From assembly GCA_965276665.1 (NCBI GenBank), contig OZ255620.1:496001-560000 (forward strand): a stretch of 64,000 nucleotides of DNA, given 5' to 3'. The position numbers and the translations under genes were made by a program. This document shows, in pieces, positions 18,265 through 27,316 of the stretch; position 1 is the stretch's first letter, and each line of letters opens with the position of its first letter. A model generated the notes under the pieces. It ran no database searches. It saw only the letters and a list, made by a program, of their open reading frames with translations, and was not told where the DNA came from. This stretch comes from CAWGJC01 sp965276665 (GTDB lineage Bacteria > Pseudomonadota > Alphaproteobacteria > Acetobacterales > Acetobacteraceae).

Positions 18265-19802
<1,538 letters not shown>

Positions 19803-19805
19803 CGA

Positions 19806-20642
19806 TCAGCCCCGCGCCCGGCTTTCTGGCGGCTTCGGGGATGGCCGTTTTACCCGCCGCACCGGGCGCTGCTTGCCGACTGGCTCGCTGAGCACGTCGA
19901 TGGTCGTGGGGGATTTGTAGGCCAGCAACACCAAGCCCCGCATGTGCTCCAGATGCGCGCGCCAGAAGTTTTCGGCCGCGCTGGGCGTGCCGCGGCGCAT
20001 CAGGGCCACGACCCGCTCCCGATCGCGAAGGCTATCCTGACGCAGACGGTCCACACTGGCGTTGGCCAGGGTGCGTTCGGTGACGTTCTCGTGCTGCCGC
20101 CGGATGATGTCGTAGATCAGCGAGGCCAGCAGATGAATTGTGCGGTTGCCGCAATGCCGGGTGATCAGGTGCGAGAATTCGGCAGCGAGATCGGCGTAGC
20201 GGATCAGGTCGCCCTGCGCGGCGGAGCGGGCGGCGGCGATGTTCGCTTCGAGCGCGGCCAGCGCAACTGGGTCGCGCGACATCGCCAGCAGGCCGGCAGC
20301 CGGCGGCTCGATCACGGTGCGGGCCAGCCAGACATCCTCCAGCGTGGTGCCCTCGACCTGCAGGAACACGCCGACCTGGTTGGCAATGGCGCCGAGATCG
20401 ATCGACGTCACCCGCGCGCCCCCGTGCTTCCCGCGATTGATGGTGATCAGCGACTCCGATTCCAGCAGCCGCAATGCCTCGCGCATCGTGGGGCGCGATA
20501 TCGCGAATTCCGTTTGCAACACGCTTTCCGGATGCAGCTTGTCACCGGGCTTCAGGCGTCCCGTCACGATCTGGCGGCGCAACTGCGCGGCGACCAGGAC
20601 GGCGGCCTTCGGGGCTTTCGCAGGGGGGGCTGTGCTGGTCAT
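19806..20642 (-). CDS. FadR/FCD-type GntR family transcriptional regulator
   Basis: A 278-residue repressor-type protein. N-terminal winged helix: LRRQIVTGRLKPGDKLHPES, then SRPTMREALRLLESESLI. The C-terminal all-helical FCD domain has the metal/ligand residues spread over DVWLARTVIEPPAAGLLA, DLAAEFSHLITRHCGN and RDRERVVALMRRG. I take the Met at 20642 as start; an in-frame ATG at 20735 is possible but its AAGGG is too close. It faces away from the CoA-transferase operon across a 180-base promoter region and probably represses it, with an acyl-CoA or carboxylic acid as effector (inference). Confidence 0.88.
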   Translation of the reverse strand: MTSTAPPAKAPKAAVLVAAQLRRQIVTGRLKPGDKLHPESVLQTEFAISRPTMREALRLLESESLITINRGKHGGARVTSIDLGAIANQVGVFLQVEGTTLEDVWLARTVIEPPAAGLLAMSRDPVALAALEANIAAARSAAQGDLIRYADLAAEFSHLITRHCGNRTIHLLASLIYDIIRRQHENVTERTLANASVDRLRQDSLRDRERVVALMRRGTPSAAENFWRAHLEHMRGLVLLAYKSPTTIDVLSEPVGKQRPVRRVKRPSPKPPESRARG

Positions 20643-20737
20643 GTGGGCTGGTACGGCATGGTGCCCAGAATTCGATGGAAGCAGCCGCCTTGGCAACCGT
20701 CTTGCGGCGGCGCGGCCAATCTTCGTTGCCGGCATCC

Positions 20738-20757
20738 CTTAATAGATACATGATTAG
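20738..20757. promoter_or_regulatory. Possible GntR-type site upstream of CoA-transferase operon
   Basis: CTTAATAGATACATGATTAG in the regulator/CoA-transferase divergent region resembles the element at 22113-22133 (shared CTTA, ATAG, ATACA, and a terminal AT[A/T]AG). Two similar AT-rich sites inside one very GC-rich operon would fit binding by the FCD regulator next door. Speculative. Confidence 0.3.
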
Positions 20758-20822
20758 CCGACGATGACCCCGAAGAGGGTCGCCGGCGCGAATGCTGCGT
20801 CACACGGGGATGGCGATGGACC

Positions 20823-22070
20823 ATGAGCACCATGACTCAATCTGAAGTTTCGAGCGCGACGATCCCTGGGCCCGCATTGCAAGGGGTGCGGGTGATCGAA
20901 CTCGGAACCTTCATCTCCGCCCCGTTCGCCGCAACGTTGCTGGCTGATTTCGGCGCAGACGTGATCAAGATCGAGCTGCCTGGGCTGGGCGATCCGATGC
21001 GCACGCTAGGTGCTTACCCGCCCGGTGACGACAGCAGCTACTGGTGGTTGCAGATGGGCCGCAACAAGCGGTCCGTGGCGCTCGATGTCCGGCAACCCGA
21101 GGGGTTGGAAATCCTCGGCCGACTAATCGAGACGGCGGACATCCTGATCGAGAATTTTCGCCCGGGTACGCTGGAGAGGTGGGGTGTCACGCCCGAATGG
21201 CGCGAGGCGCGGCGCCCCGGCCTGATCGTGGTGCGTATCAGCGGCTACGGGCAGGATGGCCCGTGGCGCGATGTGCCGGGATTCGACCGCAACGCTCAGG
21301 CCTTCTCCGGCTTGGTATATGTCACGGGCGAGAAGACGACGGCGCCGCAGCAGGCGGGGCTTCCGGTGTGCGACTACACGGCCGGGCTGTGGGCGGCGTT
21401 CGGCGCCGTGATGGCAATGCTGGGCAAGCTGCGGCACAAACAGGCGGGCGGCAACGAGGTGGACTTGGCGCTCTATGAAACGATGGTGCCGTTCCTGAAG
21501 GATATGCCTGTGCGTTACCGGGCCGACGCCACGGTGACCGAGCGCACCGGCAACACGCCGGATTACGTTGCGCCCGGGGGCGCCTACCTGACCGGTGGGG
21601 GCGATTGGATCTTCATCAGCGGCACCGGCGACCGCGTGTTCGCCCGCATCATGCGCGCCATCGGCCGGCCGGAGCTGATCGACGATCCGCTGTTCCGGGA
21701 CAACAAGGCCCGGGTCGCCAACCGCCCCGCCCTGGATGCGCTGATCGACGGCTGGTTGCAGCGGCGCACCACGGCGCAAGTGCTCGACACATTCGCCGCG
21801 GCGGACGTGCCGGCAATGAAAATCCAAAGCATCGCTGACCTGATGGCCCATCCCCAGGTGATCGCGCGCGGCAACTTCGTGGATGTGCCGGACCACGGCA
21901 AGGGAGACGTGTGCCTGACCGCCCCTGTGCCGCGCCTGGCCCAGATGGGCGCCGCCATCCGTTTCCCCGGCCAGCACGTGGGCGAGTCCACGACCGAGGT
22001 GCTGCAGGGCGAGTTGAATCTGTCCGCCGACACCATGGCCGATCTACGGCAACGCCGGGTGATCGGCTGA
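20823..22070 (+). CDS. Class III CoA-transferase (CaiB/BaiF family)
   Basis: A 415-residue family III CoA-transferase, cytoplasmic, moving CoA from a donor such as succinyl-CoA to a carboxylic acid. The opening GVRVIELGTFISAPFAATLL, then FGADVIKIE, the NKRSVALDVR block and GYGQDGP are all conserved. The catalytic Asp expected in this family is D184 (LPVCDYTAG). It is the first gene of a four-gene operon with a lyase-like protein, an acyl-CoA dehydrogenase and a second CoA-transferase, which suggests activation of an imported acid. The substrate is not readable from sequence. Confidence 0.9.
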   Translation: MSTMTQSEVSSATIPGPALQGVRVIELGTFISAPFAATLLADFGADVIKIELPGLGDPMRTLGAYPPGDDSSYWWLQMGRNKRSVALDVRQPEGLEILGRLIETADILIENFRPGTLERWGVTPEWREARRPGLIVVRISGYGQDGPWRDVPGFDRNAQAFSGLVYVTGEKTTAPQQAGLPVCDYTAGLWAAFGAVMAMLGKLRHKQAGGNEVDLALYETMVPFLKDMPVRYRADATVTERTGNTPDYVAPGGAYLTGGGDWIFISGTGDRVFARIMRAIGRPELIDDPLFRDNKARVANRPALDALIDGWLQRRTTAQVLDTFAAADVPAMKIQSIADLMAHPQVIARGNFVDVPDHGKGDVCLTAPVPRLAQMGAAIRFPGQHVGESTTEVLQGELNLSADTMADLRQRRVIG

Positions 22071-22112
22071 CCGATCCGGCCGCGCGCCGTCGTTGACCGA
22101 TCAGGCGAAAGG

Positions 22113-22133
22113 CTTATATAGTTATACAATAAG
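22113..22133. promoter_or_regulatory. AT-rich dyad element upstream of the lyase-like gene
   Basis: In the 108 bases between the CoA-transferase and lyase-like genes, CTTATATAGTTATACAATAAG stands out as AT-rich in GC-rich surroundings. CTTAT/ATAAG mark the ends and TTATACAAT resembles half of the ATTGTATACAAT sites of FCD regulators. It may be an internal promoter or a second operator for the FCD protein. Confidence 0.4.
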
Positions 22134-22178
22134 AACTTCGACCATCACGGGTCGCGGTAGCAAGCTGGAGGCACGTCC

Positions 22179-23288
22179 GTGAGCTGGCCGGCCGTTGTCT
22201 ACAACGAGGAGGTGATGCGAGAGGGGTTCGGCATCGAGGATGTCGACATCCCGCTGCAAGCCAAGGTCGAGCTGCTGGACGCCCTGTCCCAGACCGGGCT
22301 CAAGCGCATCACGGTCGGCGCGTTCGTCAGCCCACGCTTCGTGCCCCAGATGGCCGATTTTCCGGAGCTGCTCCGGGCGTTCCATCCCGTGCCCGACGTG
22401 AGCTACCTGCCGTTCATCCACAATGCCAAGGCGCGGGTGCTCGCACAGCAATCCTCGCCGCCGCTGACGATGGAGGAGGAATGGTGCACGCTGTTCCTCG
22501 ACATCTGTGACGTCCATGGCCGGCGCAACGTCAACCGCTCCATCGACGAATTGCTGGCGGGATGGCCGGGCTTGGTGGCCGAGGCCAAGGCTCGCGGGGT
22601 CTGCAAGGGCCGGGTCGGCATCGGATCCGCCTGGGGGTCCAACTTTCTCGGCGGCTTCTCCCAGGAGTATCGCTTCGGGTTCCTGGAGCGCGAGATCGGC
22701 CTGCTGCGCGATGCCGGGATCGCGGTCGTCGAGATCGGCTTGCACGACTCCCAGAGCTGGTGCCTGCCGCATGAGGTCGAGGCCGATCTGCGCGCCATCA
22801 AGCAGCGCTGGCCGGAGGTGCGGCAGTTCCACTTGCATATCCACAACGCGAGGGGCATGGCCCTGCCCTCGCTGTATGCCGCGCTACGGACGCTCGGGCC
22901 AGAGGATGTGCTGGTGATCGACGGCACGCTCGGCGGCATCGGCGGCGGGCAGTATGGGGGCAACGGCCGCGCGAGCGGCATGGCCGCGACCGAGGACGTG
23001 GTTCACATGCTGGAAGGGATGGGCATTCCGACCGGCGTCGACATGGACAAGCTGATCGATTGCGTGTGGCTGCTGGAACGCATTATCGGCCGGCTCGGCT
23101 ACGGCCACGTGGCGAAGGCGGGTCCTCGGCCAAACGGCGTCGGTGGTCGCTACGACGCGAACATGCCGGCGGTGGAAAGCCTGGATGCCGCCAAGCATTT
23201 CCGCTTCGGGCCGGCTGCCTATGCCAAGGACGGCTACTCGCCATGGAAGCGGCCGATCGCCGGGCCGTATTACCAGGCCGGATCGTAG
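22179..23288 (+). CDS. Divergent HMG-CoA-lyase-like (DRE-TIM metallolyase) protein
   Basis: A 369-residue TIM-barrel protein, GTG start with GGAGG 13 bases upstream. Homology to HMG-CoA lyases is clear from LLDALSQTGLKRITVGAFVS then PRFVPQMAD, and from FHLHIHNARGMALPSLYAAL. Key residues differ. The first metal-site block reads NEEVMREGFGIE (Arg14 kept), the HxHD pair is H220-I-H222-N223, and the loop that should carry the catalytic Cys (GGLGGCP) reads GGIGGGQYGG (252-261), with Gly instead. The LADT.G block also reads LHDSQSW. It may therefore run another retro-aldol/Claisen reaction or have a non-catalytic role. Context suggests an acyl-CoA of the operon's pathway. Confidence 0.8.
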   Translation: MSWPAVVYNEEVMREGFGIEDVDIPLQAKVELLDALSQTGLKRITVGAFVSPRFVPQMADFPELLRAFHPVPDVSYLPFIHNAKARVLAQQSSPPLTMEEEWCTLFLDICDVHGRRNVNRSIDELLAGWPGLVAEAKARGVCKGRVGIGSAWGSNFLGGFSQEYRFGFLEREIGLLRDAGIAVVEIGLHDSQSWCLPHEVEADLRAIKQRWPEVRQFHLHIHNARGMALPSLYAALRTLGPEDVLVIDGTLGGIGGGQYGGNGRASGMAATEDVVHMLEGMGIPTGVDMDKLIDCVWLLERIIGRLGYGHVAKAGPRPNGVGGRYDANMPAVESLDAAKHFRFGPAAYAKDGYSPWKRPIAGPYYQAGS

Positions 23289-23316
23289 CAAGAAGAATAA
23301 GGGAAGGAGACCAGCC

Positions 23317-24462
23317 ATGAATCTCGGCTTCAACGAACAACAAGAGATGATCCGCGCCTCGGTGCGTAAATACGCCGAGGCCGAGCTGCTCCCGAATTAC
23401 AAGCGGTGGGACCGCACGGGCGAGTGGCTGCCGCAAGACTTCATCGACAAGCTGGTCGCCACCGGCCTGCTGACCCTCCGCTTGCCGGAGGAGTACGGTG
23501 GTCAAGGCGCATCCTTCGTGGATTGTGGCATCGTCTGCGAGGAGATCGGCCGGTGCGACCACCAGATCCGCTACATCATCAGCAACGCGATCCACCTCGG
23601 CGAGATGGCCCACGCCATGGCCCCCGAGTTGCGCGAGGAATGGATCCCGCGGATCGCCAAGGGCGAGATGATGTCGCTTGCCTTCACCGAACCTGGCGGC
23701 GGCGCTGACGCGGGCAACATCCGCACCAAAGCGGTGAAGGATGGCAACCACTGGGTGATCAACGGCGAGAAGACCAGCATCACGTTCAGCGACGTGTCGA
23801 AGGTCGTGTTTCTCTCGGCTCGAACCGGCGGACCAGGGCCGCGTGGGCTGTCATTCTTCTGCGTGCCGACCGACACGCCGGGCCTGCGGATCACCAAGTT
23901 CGAACGCATGGGCCAGCGTCTCGACCGCGGCGGCAGCTTGTTCTTCGACGATGTCCGGGTGCCCGCCAGCAACATGATCGGCGAGGAGAACAAGGGCTTC
24001 ATCTGGGCCATGACCATTATCGGCTACAACCGCTGCTTCGTGCCGCTCGCCTGCATCGGCGCGGCGATGAAGTCGCTGGAGGAGACCATCGAGTACGTAA
24101 AGCAGCGGACCTCCATGGGACGTCCGCTGTCGAAATGGCAAGCGGTGGCAACCGAACTTGCGACCGAATACACCAAGCTCGAATCGGCTCGGCTGCTCTG
24201 CTATCGCGGGCTCTGGAAGAAGGATCAGGGTGAACGGCACGACCAGGAATCGTCAATGGCCAAGTGGTACGGCGTTAAGGTGGCGAACGAGGCGCTATAC
24301 ACGTGCATGCGCCTGAACGGCCATTACGGTTGGGCCAAGGATCTCCCGCACGAGCAGCGGCTGCGCGACTGCCTGGGCATGGAATCAGCAGATGGGCCGC
24401 GCGAGATCCATCTGGGCATCATCGCCCGCGACTTGCTGGGCAAGGAACATGCTCCGTTCTGA
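23317..24462 (+). CDS. Acyl-CoA dehydrogenase family protein
   Basis: A 381-residue FAD-dependent acyl-CoA dehydrogenase; start ATG with GGAAGGAGA six bases upstream. Domains are in the usual order: N-terminal helices (NEQQEMIRASVRKYAEAELL), the FAD-binding middle strand region (AFTEPGGGADAGNIRTKAVK, then WVINGEKTSIT), and the C-terminal helical domain (QRTSMGRPLSKWQAVATELA). The segment that normally supplies the catalytic Glu (Y-E-G-T-x-E-I) reads SADGPREIHLGIIARDLLG, placing Asp359 at that position. It probably introduces a double bond into the CoA-activated acid made by the operon's CoA-transferases, passing electrons to ETF. Confidence 0.9.
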   Translation: MNLGFNEQQEMIRASVRKYAEAELLPNYKRWDRTGEWLPQDFIDKLVATGLLTLRLPEEYGGQGASFVDCGIVCEEIGRCDHQIRYIISNAIHLGEMAHAMAPELREEWIPRIAKGEMMSLAFTEPGGGADAGNIRTKAVKDGNHWVINGEKTSITFSDVSKVVFLSARTGGPGPRGLSFFCVPTDTPGLRITKFERMGQRLDRGGSLFFDDVRVPASNMIGEENKGFIWAMTIIGYNRCFVPLACIGAAMKSLEETIEYVKQRTSMGRPLSKWQAVATELATEYTKLESARLLCYRGLWKKDQGERHDQESSMAKWYGVKVANEALYTCMRLNGHYGWAKDLPHEQRLRDCLGMESADGPREIHLGIIARDLLGKEHAPF

Positions 24463-24493
24463 CCCGGCGCATGTGCCGTAGGGCGCGGTAAGC

Positions 24494-25690
24494 ATGAAGC
24501 TCCAGGGCATTCGCGTACTCGACCTGTCGCGCTTCCTTCCGGGCCCGATGCTGACTCAAGCCATGGCGGACCACGGCGCCGACGTCATCAAAGTCGAGTC
24601 CGTCGATGCGGGCGAGCCTACGCGGGGCGTGGGGGAGATGCGGGACAATGTCAGCGTGTTCTTCGCAAATTCCAGCCGGGGCAAGCGTAGCCTCGCCCTG
24701 AACCTCAAGCACCGCGCCGGGGTTGAGGTGCTGATGCGACTGGCGGCGCTGTCGGACGTCATGATCGAGGCGTTCCGGCCTGGTGTTGCGGAGCGCTTGG
24801 GCATCAACTATGCGCAGATTTCACGGCACGCGCCGCGCATCGTATACGCCTCTATCACGGCGTATGGGCAGACCGGGCCCTACCGTGACCTTGCGACCCA
24901 TGACTTGGCGGTCGAGGCAATGGCCGGCGTGCTGTCATTGACCAGAGGCAGGGATGGCGCCCCTGCCATTCCGGGCCTGCCGGCAGCCGATATGCTGTCA
25001 TCAATGGCTGGCTTATCTGCCGTCCTCATGGCGCTGCTACGCCGTACCGAAACGGGCCGGGGCGATTTTATCGATCTTGCGATGGCGGACTGCTTGCTCG
25101 CATCCATGCCGAATAATTTCGGTTCGGCCATGGCGGCCCGAGAGCAGCCATCTGTGCGAAACGGACGGTCCCTCGGGGGCAATGCACTTTATGCGCTGTA
25201 CGCGACCCAAGATGGCGAATGGATCGCGCTCGGCGGCCAGGAGATAAAGTTTGCCGCCAACTTGCTGTCCTTGCTTGGGCGCGAGGACTTGATCGAGCTA
25301 TGCCGACTGCCACCGGGTCCGGGTCAGGATCCTGTCCGAGAGTTTTTGCGAGTTACTTTTCTTACTCGCACCAAGCGCGAGTGGGTCAGATTTCTTGCAG
25401 GCCAGGACCTGCCATTCGCCCCAGTGCAGAGCCTCCCTGAAGTGCTGGAGGACCAGCATTTTCGTGAACGAGGTGCCTTGCTCAGGGATGGGAAGGGATG
25501 GGATCACATTGCTTCTCCGATCCGTTTTCAGGACGAGCCGTCTCAGGAGCGCCTCGAGCCGCCTAGCCTTGGGCAACATACCGCCGAAATAATGGCGATG
25601 CTCGGATTTGATGAGGCAGGCTGCGCCGATCTGGAAGCCGCCGGCACGATCAAGCGAGCGCCGGAGCGAGAAGCGTCCAACGGACGATAG
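24494..25690 (+). CDS. Class III CoA-transferase (CaiB/BaiF family), second copy
   Basis: A 398-residue family III CoA-transferase, not a close duplicate of the first: it opens LQGIRVLDLSRFLPGPMLTQ and has FGN-type loop residues replaced by SSRGKRSLALNL. The catalytic Asp is D166 in GLPAADMLSS. GYGQTGP is AYGQTGP here. It is last in the operon and its 3' half is visibly less GC-rich than its neighbours (for example around 25300-25480), which may mark a different origin. It could transfer CoA between the pathway acid and its product. Confidence 0.88.
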   Translation: MKLQGIRVLDLSRFLPGPMLTQAMADHGADVIKVESVDAGEPTRGVGEMRDNVSVFFANSSRGKRSLALNLKHRAGVEVLMRLAALSDVMIEAFRPGVAERLGINYAQISRHAPRIVYASITAYGQTGPYRDLATHDLAVEAMAGVLSLTRGRDGAPAIPGLPAADMLSSMAGLSAVLMALLRRTETGRGDFIDLAMADCLLASMPNNFGSAMAAREQPSVRNGRSLGGNALYALYATQDGEWIALGGQEIKFAANLLSLLGREDLIELCRLPPGPGQDPVREFLRVTFLTRTKREWVRFLAGQDLPFAPVQSLPEVLEDQHFRERGALLRDGKGWDHIASPIRFQDEPSQERLEPPSLGQHTAEIMAMLGFDEAGCADLEAAGTIKRAPEREASNGR

Positions 25691-25773
25691 CCAGGCAGTC
25701 TATTGCTTAACTGCGAACTATAAAGCCTGCTTCGCCGAGTACTTCCGCCCAGCTTCCGCTCACCTCAGCCGCG

Positions 25774-25854
25774 CTCATTTGACAACCTCATAGTTGACAA
25801 ATGAGCCGATAAACGGGCGAAGTTAGTTTCGCAACCTTCCGGTTGTCAAACTTC
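25774..25854. promoter_or_regulatory. Two SufR-type operators (CAAC-N6-GTTG dyads)
   Basis: Dyad 1 (25774-25805) has 13-base arms with one mismatch around six bases, with core CAAC-CTCATA-GTTG at 25783-25796. Dyad 2 (25819-25854) has the core CAAC-CTTCCG-GTTG at 25832-25845 and outer arms GAAGTT/AACTTC. CAAC-N6-GTTG is the site published for the cyanobacterial Fe-S repressor SufR. Both dyads lie immediately upstream of a decayed SufR-like gene, as expected for autoregulation. TTGACA-like hexamers overlap dyad 1. Confidence 0.6.
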
Positions 25855-26244
25855 CTGCCCTGGGAGGCGGCGCTGCAATCGACGCCCGACCCGATCCTGT
25901 TCGAGTTGAAGACTTGCGGTCCGGCCACGACGCGCGACCTGGCCATACGAGCAAGTATCACCCGGCAGGCGGCGCGGAAGCATCTGACGCGGCTCGGTCG
26001 GCAGAAGGGTACATGGCCGATGCCTCCCGCCGCGAGGACGGAACTCACGTCATCGTGGAGAACCATATGTCCCATATGCGCCGCGGCGGCGGCGTGTCAG
26101 GGATTCTGCCATTCCGAGCTGGCGCTGTTTGCGAAGCTACTCGCACCGGCCAGGGTCGAGCGGCCCGAGCATTTGCTCGCAGAGTCCCGACGCTGCTCTT
26201 ACTTGATCGTACCCGCAGGTCGCGACAGGTCAGATGCCCGATGA
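25843..26244 (+). pseudogene. SufR-like (COG2345) Fe-S helix-turn-helix regulator, decayed
   Basis: The start shows the family's helix-turn-helix (PDPILFELKTCGPATTRDLA, then SITRQAARKHLTRL). The end shows the cluster-binding block CPICAAAAACQGFCHSELAL followed by VERPEHLLAESRRCSYLI, with Cys spaced as in SufR-type proteins. The roughly 90 residues between, which should hold the wing and dimerisation region, are gone. A piece of them (AEGYMADASRREDGTHVIVE) survives in another frame at about 26005-26065. So although one frame stays open from a TTG at 25843, its middle is out-of-frame sequence and the gene is dead. Two intact operator dyads remain upstream. Confidence 0.65.
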
Positions 26245-26851
26245 TCCTTCCCAAGCGCCTCACGGGCGCGCTGTGGTGATCGACACCTGCCGCACACGGT
26301 TGCGGTGTTGGCGAAAGGCTGACCAGGAGGCGTTCGCCGCGATGAACGCCGACCCTGATGTGATGCGCGACTTGGGTGGGCCGATCAGTCGCGTCCAGAG
26401 CGACACGAAGCTGGACACCTATGCCGCGGCTTTCGACCAACACGGCATCTGCCACTGGGCACTAGAGAGCCGAGAGGGCGAGTTTCTAGGGTATGCCGGA
26501 ATCATGCCCCGGCCTCCGGATCATCCTTTGGGGATGCATTTCTCGATCGGCTGGCGTCTCCTGCGCCGAGCCTGGAGGCGCGGCTACGCTACAGAGGCAG
26601 CACGGGCAGCTTTGCAGGACGCCTTCACACGCGCGCGGTTGGCGGAGGTCTTCGCCTACACGGGACCCGATAATATCAGGTCGCAGGCGGTGATGGCGCG
26701 GTTAGGGCTGGAGCGCGACCAGTCACGTGACTTCACGGTGCACGACGACCGCGTAGGAGCCTGGCGCGGTCTGGTTTGGGTAGCCCGCCAACTGCCGGAC
26801 CGCGCGGCCCACGCACGAGGGAGACGCCACGGTCGCACAGTCGGCGCGTGA
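26234..26851 (+). CDS. GNAT family N-acetyltransferase (RimJ/RimL type)
   Basis: A 205-residue acetyltransferase. It begins TCRTRLRCWRKADQEAFAAM, a common RimL-type opening, and the acetyl-CoA pyrophosphate loop corresponds to RRAWRRGYATEAARAAL, followed by EVFAYTGPDNIRSQAVMARL and GLERDQS. It acetylates an unknown amine. The C-terminal 25 residues are Arg/His/Gly-rich and may be read-through past the normal end. It overlaps the decayed regulator by 11 bases; no ribosome site is obvious at the ATG, so expression is uncertain. Confidence 0.7.
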   Translation: MPDDPSQAPHGRAVVIDTCRTRLRCWRKADQEAFAAMNADPDVMRDLGGPISRVQSDTKLDTYAAAFDQHGICHWALESREGEFLGYAGIMPRPPDHPLGMHFSIGWRLLRRAWRRGYATEAARAALQDAFTRARLAEVFAYTGPDNIRSQAVMARLGLERDQSRDFTVHDDRVGAWRGLVWVARQLPDRAAHARGRRHGRTVGA

Positions 26852-27316
26852 AGCCCTCCTCTTGGTCGCGGCTGCTCGATGTGTCCTCGATGCCCGCGGT
26901 GAATGCGATTCGTTGTCGCGCGACATCCAGCAGATGATCGGCATCAACTCACCCCTTCACGATTGGCGCGGGCGACGGAGCTGGCATCGTCGTCCAGCAC
27001 GTAGCGGTTCAGCAGCATCGCCGGCGTGCCGACGCGGAGGCGTTCATGCGCCATGTGCGAGGACAGTGTGGCAGCGGTGATGATGGCGCCTCGACCCGGT
27101 AAGCGAGCTCGGCTCTGCCGTATGCACGCCCTTCCCGGAGGCGTCGAAAAAGCGATGCCGTCGCCTCTGTTTCATCATGGAGAACGTTTCCTCCGCCACC
27201 GCCAGGAGCCGCGCCGCGTTTGTCTTCGGCTAGGAAGAGAGAGCCAGCCGTTCGGACATTCGCGATGGGGCGGTCAATCACCGCAAGGAGTTCCGCCTGT
27301 CCTTCCTGGGAGAAGG
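26852..27316. other. Gene-poor stretch with unrecognised decayed coding material
   Basis: No intact gene is supported. On the minus strand a frame begins at 27320, overlapping the IclR stop (ATGA), and reads GQAELLAVIDRPIANVRTAG before losing coding character. A second piece in another frame reads MAHERLRVGTPAMLLNRYVL then DDDASSVARAN. Both look like parts of one broken protein downstream of the IclR gene, but I cannot name the family. Confidence 0.35.

Noticed and set aside
25843..26244. Treating the open 133-codon frame as a real short HTH protein
   Set aside because: Its middle 20 or so codons are out of frame relative to homologous text that survives in another frame, and the wing/dimer region is missing, so a pseudogene is the better call.
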